The position numbers were made by a program, and so were the translations under genes. A DNA stretch of 63,664 nucleotides, taken from the NCBI GenBank assembly GCA_964483985.1, contig CAZADS010000065.1, positions 1 through 63,664 of the forward strand, written 5' to 3'. Under the pieces are notes generated by a model. It did no database searches and was not told the origin of the DNA. It worked only from the letters and a program-made list of their open reading frames with translations. Positions 43,046-53,308 of the stretch are shown here, piece after piece (the stretch's first letter is position 1; each line of letters starts with the position of its first letter). The DNA is from CAZADS01 sp964483985 (GTDB taxonomy: Bacteria > Pseudomonadota > Alphaproteobacteria > Thalassobaculales > Thalassobaculaceae).

Positions 43046-43933
43046 TTATCGATCTCGTTCCACTATATATGTAGCAATTTTTCTTAGTAAATTTGCCGAC
43101 TCTCCCCACAAATCCAAGGCCCTTATTGCTCGATCACTAAGCAATTTAGCTTTAGCATGTGACCGCTCAATACCTAAAATCGATATAAAGGTCTCCTTAC
43201 CCGCAGCCAGGTCTTGGTTGACAGGTTTTCCTGTCTTTTCTGGATCCCCTTTAACGTCCAGAAGATCATCAGCTATCTGAAATGCGAGACCAAATTGCTG
43301 AGCAAAATTATGCAATGCTTTGAATTGACAATTGGATGCTTGTCCCATTATCGCCCCCGCTGTTGCACAAAATGAAAAAACTTCTCCTGTCTTTAAACGC
43401 TGCATCCTTGTGACGGCATCAACGCTTAAATTTTGTTTTTCGGCACGAATATCTATCATTTGTCCACCAGCCATACCCTGAGTTCCAACTGCTTTAGCCA
43501 AAGATCGTACTAGTTTGCACCGTACATTAGGATCCGAATGCGTTTCTTCGGCGGTAAGCACTTCAAACGCTAAAGATTGCAATGCATCTCCAGCTAAAAT
43601 AGCAGTCGCGTAATCAAATTTCTTATGACAGCTAAGTTTACCCCTACGGAAATCACTATCATCCATAGCAGGCAAATCGTCATGAATTAGAGAATAACAA
43701 TGCATAAATTCAACAGCAGCACCTACTCTCATAGCATATCTCTCATCTACGCCGAATAGTTTTGCCGACTGTTGGATAATAAATGGACGGATACGCTTTC
43801 CACCACCAAGAGAACAATACCGCATTGCTTCTAATAAAGGGGCCTCTATATTCTCGGGTTTAGGCAGTAGACATGCCATTTTATTGTCCACTTTGAACGC
43901 ACAGTTTTGCATTGCGCTTTCCAGTGTCATCAT
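43046..43933 (-). CDS. ispA: polyprenyl synthetase (farnesyl/geranylgeranyl diphosphate synthase) IspA
   Basis: IspA condenses isopentenyl diphosphate with allylic diphosphates. From the tandem ATG at 43933 it has about 295 residues. The first Asp-rich motif is SLIHDDLPAMDDSDFRRGK (DDxxxxD with the FARM region) and the second is FQIADDLLDVKGD. GGGKRIRPFI is the typical substrate-binding stretch. It would use products made by Dxs, encoded next. The longer frame to 44002 overlaps xseB by 41 nt and has a non-conserved start; the shorter start leaves a 28-nt gap after xseB. Confidence 0.94.
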   Translation of the reverse strand: MMTLESAMQNCAFKVDNKMACLLPKPENIEAPLLEAMRYCSLGGGKRIRPFIIQQSAKLFGVDERYAMRVGAAVEFMHCYSLIHDDLPAMDDSDFRRGKLSCHKKFDYATAILAGDALQSLAFEVLTAEETHSDPNVRCKLVRSLAKAVGTQGMAGGQMIDIRAEKQNLSVDAVTRMQRLKTGEVFSFCATAGAIMGQASNCQFKALHNFAQQFGLAFQIADDLLDVKGDPEKTGKPVNQDLAAGKETFISILGIERSHAKAKLLSDRAIRALDLWGESANLLRKIATYIVERDR

Positions 43934-43961
43934 AATTTCAGAATTCCAAAAGCAAATGAAA

Positions 43962-44207
43962 TCAATTTTCAAACTCAGCGGCTTCCGCCGATCCAGTTCC
44001 ATCAGGCATTTGTATTTTTTCGACCTTCATTCGAGCTTCATCTAATTTCTTTTGGCAATGCTGTTTAAGTTTTGATCCTCTTTCATATGCTTTGATGGCG
44101 TCTTCAAGGGAACCTTCCCCGCCTTCCAAATTATCGACAATTTCCTCCAGCTCCTTTAATGACTCTTCAAAGCTAAGCTGGTCAACCGCTATATTTTTAT
44201 CAGCCAA
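43962..44207 (-). CDS. xseB: exodeoxyribonuclease VII small subunit
   Basis: XseB, with XseA, forms exonuclease VII, which degrades single-stranded DNA to acid-soluble oligonucleotides. From a TTG start at 44207 it has 81 residues, the family norm: LSFEESLKELEEIVDNLEGG, then LEDAIKAYERGSKLKQHCQKKLDEA, the conserved helical hairpin. The TTG is chosen because GGGAG lies 6 nt upstream; the ATG at 44231 lies outside the conserved part. First gene of xseB-ispA-dxs-tlyA. Confidence 0.93.
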   Translation of the reverse strand: MADKNIAVDQLSFEESLKELEEIVDNLEGGEGSLEDAIKAYERGSKLKQHCQKKLDEARMKVEKIQMPDGTGSAEAAEFEN

Positions 44208-44292
44208 TATAATCTCCCAAAAGGATATCACTAGTTTTTAGCCTACAGGAAAATGTAAACAACGTAGTACTAAAAAGCTAGAAACTGTTCAC

Positions 44293-45222
44293 CTATTTAT
44301 TTGCCATCAACGCCGATAAATGTGCCGATGCCGATGCTGCTAAAGCATCCAAATCATACCCCCCTTCCAAAACTGATATTATTCGACCTTCACAATGGGC
44401 ATCAGCTATCTCCATGAGTTGATTGGTAACCCACCAAAAATCATCTTCCACTAGTCTCATTCCCGCTAATGGATCATTTACATGGGCGTCAAAGCCGGCA
44501 GAGATAAATAAAATTTCAGGCTCAAATTCGTTTAGCGCAGGTAATATACCCTCTTTAATAGCAGTCCTAAACTCTATTCCACCGTCACCATAAGACAACG
44601 GCACGTTAACGATTTTCCCCAATTCCCCACGCTCCTCGCGACGACCAGTCCCAGGGTAGAGTGGCATTTGATGCGTGGATGCATATAGAAAATTCGGTTC
44701 ATTCCAAAACATTGCTTGAGTTCCATTTCCATGATGAACATCAAAATCTACCACAGCAAGTCTGTTAATTTGATGGACAGTCTTTGCATGAGCAGCTCCA
44801 ATCGCAACATGATTAAAAATGCAAAAACCCATAGCTTTTTCGGGCTCTGCATGATGCCCCGGTGGACGTCCAACGCAGAAAGCATTCAAATCTTCTTTCT
44901 CAACGACAGCATCTACGGCAGCACAAACTGCTCCAGCGGCACGCAATATGGCTTCAACAGACCCAGGACAAATCGCGGTATCCCCGTCAAGCTGCACTAG
45001 ACCATTAGTGGGCTCAGCGTTGAAAATACTTTCAACATATCTCATCGGATGCATTCGCATAACCTGCTCAATAGTCGCCGCAGGAGACTCTCGACGCTCT
45101 ACACAATCAAAACGTTTACTTGAAAACGCCTCCCTTAATGCCTCTAGTCGTGCGGGTTTTTCCGGATGCATGCGACCCAAATCATGTTTGGCAAAAGCCT
45201 TATGAGTGTATAGGATTGTCAT
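44293..45222 (-). CDS. histone deacetylase-like amidohydrolase
   Basis: This 309-residue member of the arginase/deacetylase (HDAC class II-like) fold hydrolyses N-acetyl groups, probably from acetylated polyamines or small molecules, with a catalytic zinc. Hallmarks are YTHKAFAKHDLGRMHPEKPARLEA, PPGHHAEPEKAMGFCIFNH (tandem catalytic His), the zinc site VVDFDVHHGNGTQ, ISAGFDAHVNDPLAGM and LEGGYDLDALA. The length is usual for bacterial forms. It sits upstream of xseB on the same strand, a placement common in Alphaproteobacteria, and is divergent from the RND operon. Confidence 0.94.
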   Translation of the reverse strand: MTILYTHKAFAKHDLGRMHPEKPARLEALREAFSSKRFDCVERRESPAATIEQVMRMHPMRYVESIFNAEPTNGLVQLDGDTAICPGSVEAILRAAGAVCAAVDAVVEKEDLNAFCVGRPPGHHAEPEKAMGFCIFNHVAIGAAHAKTVHQINRLAVVDFDVHHGNGTQAMFWNEPNFLYASTHQMPLYPGTGRREERGELGKIVNVPLSYGDGGIEFRTAIKEGILPALNEFEPEILFISAGFDAHVNDPLAGMRLVEDDFWWVTNQLMEIADAHCEGRIISVLEGGYDLDALAASASAHLSALMANK

Positions 45223-45569
45223 TTCTTTCGCCCATCTACTTAAGTCCCAATTAGCGGATTTAACTATTATCGTCCAGGGTTCTGGCTACTTTTCCCTATT
45301 TAATATTTCTAGCTATCATTTAAGAAAAACCGAATAAAATGTTCCCCACATGGAATCTGAGAGTATCGTTTAAGTATACACCGCTTCGGAAAAGCGTGAT
45401 AATTTTGCATTATGCTCATACAAATCCACTCAACTTCATCTAGGAAGAATTATTGGTTTGTTATAATAGTCTAAGCGTATTATGGATACCTCCTATAGTT
45501 GTATAAAACAATTCAACTCCTTAAATCATATCGTCTTTAAATTAAAATTTTCTACTATGTGATTCCAAA
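45223..45569. other. intergenic region between divergent HDAC-like and RND genes
   Basis: This 347-bp AT-rich region should contain promoters for both directions. One extended -10 element is recorded separately at 45459-45467. No regulator gene (such as a TetR family member, often beside RND pumps) is present, and no RNA gene was seen. Confidence 0.5.
45459..45467 (+). promoter_or_regulatory. extended -10 promoter element for RND efflux operon
   Basis: TGTTATAAT matches the extended -10 consensus TGnTATAAT perfectly; no good -35 lies 17 nt upstream, which extended -10 promoters tolerate. Initiation near 45474 gives a leader of about 96 nt before the ATG at 45570. Confidence 0.45.
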
Positions 45570-46694
45570 ATGGCTGATAAATTTTTGAGTGACAAAATCA
45601 TTTTAAAGTTCTGCGTCATAGCCATAAGTTGTTATTTCTCGTGCTTTCCTAGCGTTGCCCAAAACCGGGCTAGCCCTGTAGAAGTCAATATAGTTATTTC
45701 CGAACCACTTATCCAAACCATGCCAGTAATCGGTAGATTCGTTGCTCGAGAATCTGGGATCGTTGCGACACGAATTGCAGAAACTGTTTCCGAAATGTTT
45801 GCGCCAATAGGAAAACGGGTAAAAAAAGGGGAAGTTCTAGCTAAGCTTTCTGCGGACCGTTTGAGAAACGAACGAAAACTCCGCTTATCAGACCTTGAAA
45901 TGGCGAACGCCCAAATTGCTCAAGAAATAGCCAGAATTGAAAAAATTAAACAGAGCTACAAGAGAATACTTGCTCTCCGTGGTTCAAGTGCTTTTCGAAA
46001 AGACCGAAAAGAAGATATTGAGCACGATCTACAAATTGGGAAAAGTCTTCTCCGTCAGGCTAAAGCCGACATGATGAGGGCGAAAGCAAAATTGTCCGTA
46101 ACAGATATAGCTTTAAAAGACTCTGAAATTAAAGCTCCTTATCATGGCGTAGTAATCAACCGGCATACAGTAGTTGGAAATTATGCCCGCGTTGGAGACC
46201 CCATTATTACTTTATTAAACGACGAAGATTTGGAAATAGAAGCTGATGTCCCTTCAATTAGAGCTATTGATCTCAACCCTGGGACATTAGTCACTGGGCT
46301 CCTTCAACACGGCCGCACCATCCAAGCTAAGGTCCGAGTAGTTGTTCCTCAAGAAAACGTAAAAACAAGAACTCGAGCTGTTCGATTGTTGCCAACGATG
46401 AATGGAAATCTTATTGGACTAGCTGGCAACCAAACAATAACTCTTCAAATACCAATAGCAAAAATGCGCGACATAATCACTGTGCATAAAGATGCAATTA
46501 TAACTAAACAAAATAAAACTATCGTCTATGTCGTACAAGATGGAAAAGTAATGCCGCGCGTCGTGAAAACGGGAGATGCCGTTGGAAGTCGTTTAGAGGT
46601 TATAAATGGACTCATAGCTGGCGAGTTAGTAGTCGTTCGTGGTAACGAGCGCCTGCGTCCGGGAGAACTTGTCAAACCCATTAATGCTGGCTAA
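45570..46694 (+). CDS. RND efflux periplasmic adaptor (membrane fusion protein)
   Basis: This 374-residue adaptor has a signal peptide (about 11-31, ILKFCVIAISCYFSCFPSVAQ) and the barrel-sandwich halves TRIAETVSEMFAPIGKRVKKGEVLAKL and LKDSEIKAPYHGVVINRHTVVGNYARVGDPI around an alpha-hairpin (about 105-185). A beta-barrel and membrane-proximal domain follow (YVVQDGKVMPRVVKTGDAVGSRLEVINGLIAGELVVVRGNERLRPGE). It links the inner-membrane pump to an outer-membrane channel, for which no gene is present here. The RND pump gene starts 6 nt downstream. No lipobox was seen. Confidence 0.9.
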   Translation: MADKFLSDKIILKFCVIAISCYFSCFPSVAQNRASPVEVNIVISEPLIQTMPVIGRFVARESGIVATRIAETVSEMFAPIGKRVKKGEVLAKLSADRLRNERKLRLSDLEMANAQIAQEIARIEKIKQSYKRILALRGSSAFRKDRKEDIEHDLQIGKSLLRQAKADMMRAKAKLSVTDIALKDSEIKAPYHGVVINRHTVVGNYARVGDPIITLLNDEDLEIEADVPSIRAIDLNPGTLVTGLLQHGRTIQAKVRVVVPQENVKTRTRAVRLLPTMNGNLIGLAGNQTITLQIPIAKMRDIITVHKDAIITKQNKTIVYVVQDGKVMPRVVKTGDAVGSRLEVINGLIAGELVVVRGNERLRPGELVKPINAG

Positions 46695-46700
46695 TCGATT

Positions 46701-49700
46701 ATGGATCGATTAATATCAATATCCATTGTCCGCCCAATTGCCGTAATTGCAGCTGTTTTAATGATAATCATGTTCGGCGGGGTGGCGCTTCATAGTATTC
46801 CCATTCAACTAACGCCAGATGTAAATCGACCTGTTGTATCTATTACTACAAAATGGGCAGGCGCTGCACCTATAGAAATTGAAAGAGAAATAATTAACCG
46901 GCAAGAACGGGAACTTCAAGGTATAGAAGGCCTACAATCTATCGTTAGCCGGTCGGAAACTGGCCGCGCCCGTATAACTCTTGAGTTTGGAGTCGGTCAA
47001 GATATGAATAAAGCCCTCCTTCTCGTTGCCAATCGGCTAGATCGCGTTAATAACTACCCATTTGAAGTCACTCAACCTACATTAAAAACATCAGGATCAG
47101 AAGATAACGCAATAGCTTGGTTAATTCTTCTCCGCAAACCCCAAAATGAAACCCCGATCCATACTTATTTTAACCTCGCTGAAGATTTCATAAAGAACAA
47201 GCTCGAACGAATAACCGGAGTCGCAGAGGTCCGAGTTTTTGGTGGAGCGAAAAAAGAAATGCAAATTCTCGTCAAACCAGAGAGATTAGCACAATTTCAA
47301 CTTACTATCCCACATCTTGTAACAGCCTTACGGGCAGCAAACTCATCCGTTTCGGCTGGTGCCGTTGATGAAGGCAAACGGCGTTATATCGTCCGTACCG
47401 AAGGCGCATTCAACTCGTTAGACTCCGTGCGCTCTGTTGTACTTCGTTCACTCGTGGATAGCATATCAGGCCGCCTAACGCGGGTCACCATAGCCGACGT
47501 AGCCGAAGTTAAGTTTGAATATAAAAAGCCAGTTTCCCGAATTCGAATGATGGGTGAACCAGCACTGGCACTACCCGTCTATAGAGAAACTGGGGCAAAC
47601 GTAATTGAAATTATGGAAGCATTGCGGGAAAATTTAGACGAGATTAATCGAAACTTTCTTGCTGAAAAACAATTAACACTAACCCAGGTTTACGACGAAA
47701 CGACATATATTGATTCAGCAATTAATCTTGTTCAACAAAATATATACATTGGTGGCACCTTAGCCGCCATAGTATTATTACTATTTCTGAGAAGCGGTTC
47801 TGCCACACTACTCGTATCGGTAGCAATTCCAGTTTCAGTAATTGGTTCGTTTGTCGCCATGGCCTTTCTTGGAAGGTCAATAAACGTGATTTCTTTAGCT
47901 GGTTTAGCATTCGCTGTTGGAATGGTGGTAGATGCGGCTATAGTCGTATCTGAAAATATTTTTAGACTGCGTCAACGAGGCATGCCTGCTAATGAAGCAT
48001 CGTTTATTGGTGCCAACCAAGTTTGGGGAGCCGTATTAGTTTCCGCGCTGACGACAATAATGGTTTTCATACCTATTCTGGTGATGCAACTTGAGGTAGG
48101 ACAACTTTTCCGAGATATTGCGGTAGCCATATCCGTTTCTGTATCACTGTCTTTAATTGTTTCGATTACTTTAATTCCTGCCTTAGCCAACAGGCTCTTT
48201 AAAGGCGATATACAAGAACTAACAGCAAAACGGCGGATACCTATTTTAGACGATTGTGCGAGAAGATTTTTACAGTTCATTATGCAGTTCACGAAAACGG
48301 TCTCTGCCAGCCGTATTAAAGCTTCTGGAGTTGTTTTAATTATCGTATTATTTTCGGGAATCATAACATATCAGCTCCTTCCAAAGCTAGACTACCTACC
48401 TAACGGAAACCGAAACCTGGTCATCGGATACGTTCTACCACCGCCGGGATACAATCTAGCAACCATGACAAAAATAGCGGGAAAGCTAGAATCATCTACA
48501 GAGCATCTATGGAACCAAAATCAAAAAAGGGAACAAAAGCAACTTAATCTACCAATGATCGAACGGTTCTTTTTCGCTGCTTTTCGGGCAAACGCCATAA
48601 TCGGAGCAGTGGCATTAAATCCGCAACGGATTGAGGAACTAATTCCTGTAATGGAACAAGCGCTTTCATCGGAGCCGAAGACATTCGGAGTTATTAAAAA
48701 ACGATCTATATTCGGTCGAGGTATAGGCGGCACTCGTTCTATAGACCTTGATATATCTGGGGGTTCATTAATAGAGATCGTAGACGTTGCGCAAAGAGCC
48801 GCTAATAAAGTTAGCCAAGCCCTGCCTCGGGCTGCTGGGACTCGTATGCGGCCTATGCCATCTCTGAGCTTAGGTGCACCTGAGGTTCGTGTGATCCCAG
48901 ATCGAATTCGATTAGCGGATAATCAAATAACAACACGTGATCTTGGCATGACTTTAGACGCATTTAATGATGGGCTCCGAATCGCTGAAATCACCGTGCT
49001 TGGAAAACGTATGGACCTTACATTAGGTAGCCCTCAAAATCACATTAACGCTACACAGGGCATTGATGATTTACCCGTGGTGACAAGTACTGGAATGATA
49101 CTCCCTGCCAGCTCATTAGCCTCTGTTTCTATAACTGCAGGGCCTACCGAAATCAGACACCGAGAACTGCAAAGAACGATCACTTTGCAAATAACACCGC
49201 CTCCTGATCTCCCATTAGAATCAGCAATGGATATTATTAATGAGAAGGTAATTACTTCGCTAAAAAAAGAAATCCTTTCCAAGGATATCAAACTCCAATT
49301 ATCTGGAACAGCGAACAAATTGAACCAAACTTGGGATGTAATGGTACTCGATCTATTAATGGCATTAGCAATTGTTTATCTCGTTATGGCTGTCTTATTT
49401 GAAAGCTTTCTATATCCTATCATCATAATACTGTCAGTTCCTTTAGCTACCGCGGGTGGAGTAATCGGATTAACGATTTTAAACTGCTTCCAACAACAAA
49501 ATTTGGATATGCTAACTGTACTTGGATTCGTAATTTTAATTGGTATTGTCGTAAATAACGCTATTCTTTTAGTTCACCAAACCATCCATCATTTTCGTAA
49601 CGAGGGAATGGCCGCTGGTGATGCGATAATTGAAGCTACACGCAACAGAGTCCGGCCCATTTTCATGTCAACTTTTACCAGCGTGCTCGGAATGCTTCCT

Positions 49701-49868
49701 TTGGTGATATTTCCGGGCGCTGGATCAGAATTATATAAAGGACTTGGATCAGTTGTAATTGGCGGCCTAACGCTGTCAGCCCTGCTCACGCTACTTATCA
49801 TCCCATCACTTTTATCGCTTTTTTTAGATCAAATTGAGCGACGTTCAGCTAAGTCAGTTAATGCTTGA
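46701..49868 (+). CDS. RND-family efflux transporter (HAE-1 type)
   Basis: This 1055-residue inner-membrane proton antiporter has twelve helices and two large periplasmic loops. N-terminal SIVRPIAVIAAVLMIIMFGG, porter-domain WAGAAPIEIEREIINRQERE, helix-4 GMVVDAAIVVSENIFRLRQRG (proton-relay Asp kept; the second AcrB Asp is Ala here, as in many HAE members) and helix-10 GIVVNNAILLVHQTIH support HAE-1. It expels hydrophobic or amphiphilic compounds in exchange for protons; substrate unknown. It is co-transcribed with the adaptor gene and converges with an MFS gene, with 31 bp between stops. Confidence 0.94.
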   Translation: MDRLISISIVRPIAVIAAVLMIIMFGGVALHSIPIQLTPDVNRPVVSITTKWAGAAPIEIEREIINRQERELQGIEGLQSIVSRSETGRARITLEFGVGQDMNKALLLVANRLDRVNNYPFEVTQPTLKTSGSEDNAIAWLILLRKPQNETPIHTYFNLAEDFIKNKLERITGVAEVRVFGGAKKEMQILVKPERLAQFQLTIPHLVTALRAANSSVSAGAVDEGKRRYIVRTEGAFNSLDSVRSVVLRSLVDSISGRLTRVTIADVAEVKFEYKKPVSRIRMMGEPALALPVYRETGANVIEIMEALRENLDEINRNFLAEKQLTLTQVYDETTYIDSAINLVQQNIYIGGTLAAIVLLLFLRSGSATLLVSVAIPVSVIGSFVAMAFLGRSINVISLAGLAFAVGMVVDAAIVVSENIFRLRQRGMPANEASFIGANQVWGAVLVSALTTIMVFIPILVMQLEVGQLFRDIAVAISVSVSLSLIVSITLIPALANRLFKGDIQELTAKRRIPILDDCARRFLQFIMQFTKTVSASRIKASGVVLIIVLFSGIITYQLLPKLDYLPNGNRNLVIGYVLPPPGYNLATMTKIAGKLESSTEHLWNQNQKREQKQLNLPMIERFFFAAFRANAIIGAVALNPQRIEELIPVMEQALSSEPKTFGVIKKRSIFGRGIGGTRSIDLDISGGSLIEIVDVAQRAANKVSQALPRAAGTRMRPMPSLSLGAPEVRVIPDRIRLADNQITTRDLGMTLDAFNDGLRIAEITVLGKRMDLTLGSPQNHINATQGIDDLPVVTSTGMILPASSLASVSITAGPTEIRHRELQRTITLQITPPPDLPLESAMDIINEKVITSLKKEILSKDIKLQLSGTANKLNQTWDVMVLDLLMALAIVYLVMAVLFESFLYPIIIILSVPLATAGGVIGLTILNCFQQQNLDMLTVLGFVILIGIVVNNAILLVHQTIHHFRNEGMAAGDAIIEATRNRVRPIFMSTFTSVLGMLPLVIFPGAGSELYKGLGSVVIGGLTLSALLTLLIIPSLLSLFLDQIERRSAKSVNA

Positions 49869-49899
49869 GGAATAATTTACTTGTTCCAGAATTTAGTGC

Positions 49900-51141
49900 T
49901 TATATTCGACTTCCCTTTGCAATGTTAAACGAACGCAACGTAGTAGACAAAAATAAAGAACAAAAGAAGACAAGTGATCCCGTAATATATCCTAGCACAT
50001 AAGATCCACTCATATCATAAATCACTCCACTAACCAATGGCCCTCCCGCTCCAACTAAACCAATGAACGCTAACACTATACCCATCAAGGTGCCAATCGA
50101 CTTAAGGCCGAATAAACTGGCGGTTATTGTGGTGAGTTGCGTCGAAGCCCCTCCGTGGCCGAATCCGACCGAAACCGCAAAAATCAGAAAAACAACTTTA
50201 TCATTACATATGGTTATACCCAACATGGACACAGCAGCCACAAGAATCGAGATCTGATACGCTGGCCTTTCACCAAGCAAATCACCTAATAACCCCATAA
50301 CCACTTTACCGATCCCTGTTCCTAATCCAAACAAAGTCACAGTCAAAGCGGCAAACCTGAGATCAAATCCTTTCTCGAGAACAAATGGAGCAAGATGCAC
50401 AAATATAATAGCGCCACCAAACCACCAAAGCCCAAATGTTGCTGCCATACGCCAAAACAAAAAAGAGAACATAATTGATCGCAACCCATCTAATTTCGGG
50501 AGACTATAATCTTCAGACATACTTAGGAAATTTTGGGGATTTGTATTGCCATCTTTAGACCCATAAGGCTTCAAACCCTTTGTCGCTGGATCCCGGGCTA
50601 GCAAGAGTGAAAATCCAACCATTAAGGATCCAGATATTACTCCCAATGACAAGTACGCAAGCCGCCATCCTAATTCCAATATTAAATAATCAACCAGAGG
50701 AGCAAAGACAAACATTCCTGTGCCACCACCCAATGATCCAATTCCGACAGCCAGTCCACGATTCGTCTCAAACCAACGGGATATGGTTGACACCAAGGGA
50801 GCCCAAGCAGTCCCCATTCCAACGGCGGTTAATCCACCATATAATACATAAAGATGCCAGACTTCACTTATGTAAGCGCCAAGAGCTGTACCAACGCCAA
50901 AAACGGCTCCACCAATAACTGTAGTTTTCAGTGGCCCTAGTCGGTCGGCGCACCACCCCATTGGAAACGCAAAAAGTCCGTATGAAATTAAGCCAATAGA
51001 CATGGCTCCAGAAATAACAGTCCGACTCCAACCGAACTCTTGGACCAAATGGGGATAGAATAACGTGAAAGAAAAATAAGTCCCATACGCAGTCATGCCT
51101 ATGATCAAGCACGCACTTACAATAATCCATCCGTAATGCAT
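49900..51141 (-). CDS. MFS transporter, monocarboxylate / oxalate-formate antiporter type
   Basis: This 413-residue, twelve-helix major facilitator begins MHYGWIIVSACLIIGMTAYG, the usual opening of monocarboxylate-type (MCT/OFA-like) bacterial carriers. The helix 2-3 loop MGWCADRLGPLKTTVIGG carries the D-R-x-G MFS motif and a second copy is LGDLLGERPAY. FGWSRTVISGAMS is also characteristic. It probably moves an organic anion or small carboxylate; the direction is not inferable. Its neighbours (RND pump, ligA) suggest no partner. Confidence 0.87.
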   Translation of the reverse strand: MHYGWIIVSACLIIGMTAYGTYFSFTLFYPHLVQEFGWSRTVISGAMSIGLISYGLFAFPMGWCADRLGPLKTTVIGGAVFGVGTALGAYISEVWHLYVLYGGLTAVGMGTAWAPLVSTISRWFETNRGLAVGIGSLGGGTGMFVFAPLVDYLILELGWRLAYLSLGVISGSLMVGFSLLLARDPATKGLKPYGSKDGNTNPQNFLSMSEDYSLPKLDGLRSIMFSFLFWRMAATFGLWWFGGAIIFVHLAPFVLEKGFDLRFAALTVTLFGLGTGIGKVVMGLLGDLLGERPAYQISILVAAVSMLGITICNDKVVFLIFAVSVGFGHGGASTQLTTITASLFGLKSIGTLMGIVLAFIGLVGAGGPLVSGVIYDMSGSYVLGYITGSLVFFCSLFLSTTLRSFNIAKGSRI

Positions 51142-51202
51142 AAAAAGCCAGTATAACTTGCAAAAATTGCACTTTAATTTTCAATTATTAAATGTTCCAT
51201 TC

Positions 51203-53296
51203 TTAACTATCATTAATTAAATCTAGCCATTCGTCTTCCTTTAGAACTTTAACACCTAGTGATTCGGCCTTTACAGCCTTGGCACCAGAATTTGCACCAA
51301 CTATAATATAATCGGTATTGGTTGATATTGCCCCAGTTACTTTAGCACCTAGTTTTTCTGCTCGCGACTTAGCCTCGGATCGGCCCATAGACTCAAGAGT
51401 ACCAGTGAATACTATAGTTTTTCCTGTAAATATGCTTTCCCCTATTTGAGACAATTCATATGGTCTGATATTCAACTGGGAAAGCAGATCTTCTATAACA
51501 GCCACATTGTTTTTATCCTCAAAAAACCCAATGAGATCATTTGCTACCGAGGGACCAATTTGGTCGATATTTAGAAGATCCGAATATTCTTTAGAATTAA
51601 TGCTCCCAGCCGCAATCATTTCCCCGCACCATCTCGATATTTCACCATAATTTGCTGCCAATAATCTTGCTGTTGATAGACCTACCTGACGTATACCCAA
51701 ACTATATATAAACCTATCCAACGTCACAGACTTACAGTCTTGTATTGATTTAAGTAAGTTACTTACTGATTTCTCACCCCAGCCCTCTCTCCGTTTAAGT
51801 AATTCCTTATACTTTGATAATCGAAAGATATCCCCTGGCTGCTCAACGAATCCTTCCTCCCAGAATGAACGAATTTGTTTTTCTCCTAAACCTTCAATAT
51901 CTATAGCATCTCTTGAGACAAAATGCTTCAATCGCTCCACAGTTTGAAATGGACAAACCATACCCCCAGAACAACGGCGGACTACTTCATCCTTTAATCG
52001 AAGCGTTTTGGTGCGCAATGGGCAAGGGCATAAGGTTGGAAATTTATAGGGTATAGTGTGATTCAGACGTTTTTGTTCAAGAACCTGAACCACTTGCGGA
52101 ATCACATCACCCGCTCGTCGGATGACAACCGAATCTCCTATTCGTATATCTTTTCTAGATATTTCGTCTTCATTGTGCAAACTGGCATTCGATACAAATA
52201 CGCCACCGATCAAAACTGGATCCAATCGGGCTACAGGCGTCAAAGCTCCCGTCCTACCTACTTGTATATCTATCGACCGTAGGACGGTTTCTGCCTGCGG
52301 AGCCGGAAATTTATGTGCAATTGCCCAACGTGGAGCCCTGCTAACCATCCCCAATCTTTTTTGCCAATCGAGACGGTTAACTTTATATACCACTCCATCA
52401 ATATCATATGGCAAACTAGTCCTTTGATCCGTAATATTTTCAAATTTCACAAACGCTTGTTCCAGCGAAGTGCACAATTCGGTAAAGGGATTAATTTGAA
52501 ATTTCCATTTACGCAGCCAATTTAAAAAATCGCTTTGGGTTTTTATATCCAAACTAGAAATTTCTCCCCAGCTATATGCAAAAAATTTCAGTTTCCTTGA
52601 GGCTGTTACCGAGGGGTCCAATTGGCGCAACGATCCGGCAGCTGCATTTCTCGGATTTGCAAATATTTTCGCTCCTGAAAATTGTTGGCTCTTATTAAGG
52701 TCTTCGAAATCCTCTTTTGTCATGTAAACTTCACCTCTTACCTCTAAGACAGGCGGAGGCTTATCTATCAAGACAGGTGGAATATCACTGATAGTTTTTA
52801 GATTTTTGGTTATATCTTCCCCAACCGATCCATCACCTCGAGTAGCACCTTGCATAAATACCCCATTCTCATATCGCAATGCGGCAGACAAACCATCGAT
52901 TTTAGGTTCCACCATAAGGTCTATGCTTTGTGTATTATTGAGCGATAAAAATCGTCGAATTCTCGCGATAAACTCAATAACTTCCTCTCTGTCAAAAGCG
53001 TTTAATAGGGATAGCATTGGTTGGCTGTGACGAACCTTTCCAAAACCGGGAGACGCAGTCGCACCAATGGTTGAATGTTGCGATAGCGTTTGAGCTATTT
53101 GTGGAAAATGTTTAGCCATTCTTTCAAAAGAACGACGTAATTTATCGTATTGAACATCACTTATTATGGGGTCGTCCTTCCCGTGATAAAGTTTGTCGTG
53201 CAATCCAATTTGTTCCCCAATCTTCAACATTTCTTGCTTGGCTTCTAGCTCAGTTAAAGATTGAATAAATTGATCGCTATAATTATCAGGGTCCAT
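51203..53296 (-). CDS. ligA: NAD-dependent DNA ligase LigA
   Basis: LigA seals nicks in replication and repair using NAD. This 697-residue protein has the Ia domain, the adenylation domain with active-site Lys132 in VEPKIDGLSAALR, RGDGSVGEDIT, ANPRNAAAGSLRQLD, an OB fold, a four-Cys zinc finger (CPCPLRTKTLRLKDEVVRRC ... CPFQ), helix-hairpin-helix repeats (DAIDIEGLGEKQI, LGIRQVGLSTARLLA) and a C-terminal BRCT domain (FTGKTIVFTGTLESMGRSEA). The length is normal. It follows recN by 12 nt, the order recN-ligA being usual in Alphaproteobacteria. Confidence 0.97.
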   Translation of the reverse strand: MDPDNYSDQFIQSLTELEAKQEMLKIGEQIGLHDKLYHGKDDPIISDVQYDKLRRSFERMAKHFPQIAQTLSQHSTIGATASPGFGKVRHSQPMLSLLNAFDREEVIEFIARIRRFLSLNNTQSIDLMVEPKIDGLSAALRYENGVFMQGATRGDGSVGEDITKNLKTISDIPPVLIDKPPPVLEVRGEVYMTKEDFEDLNKSQQFSGAKIFANPRNAAAGSLRQLDPSVTASRKLKFFAYSWGEISSLDIKTQSDFLNWLRKWKFQINPFTELCTSLEQAFVKFENITDQRTSLPYDIDGVVYKVNRLDWQKRLGMVSRAPRWAIAHKFPAPQAETVLRSIDIQVGRTGALTPVARLDPVLIGGVFVSNASLHNEDEISRKDIRIGDSVVIRRAGDVIPQVVQVLEQKRLNHTIPYKFPTLCPCPLRTKTLRLKDEVVRRCSGGMVCPFQTVERLKHFVSRDAIDIEGLGEKQIRSFWEEGFVEQPGDIFRLSKYKELLKRREGWGEKSVSNLLKSIQDCKSVTLDRFIYSLGIRQVGLSTARLLAANYGEISRWCGEMIAAGSINSKEYSDLLNIDQIGPSVANDLIGFFEDKNNVAVIEDLLSQLNIRPYELSQIGESIFTGKTIVFTGTLESMGRSEAKSRAEKLGAKVTGAISTNTDYIIVGANSGAKAVKAESLGVKVLKEDEWLDLINDS

Positions 53297-53308
53297 CCTA
53301 ATAATCTT

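Noticed and set aside
49869..49899. Possible bidirectional terminator between RND and MFS genes (GGAATAA / TTGTTCC with a 5-nt loop)
   Set aside because: Only 7 bp, AT-rich, with one G-T pair and no T-run on either side.
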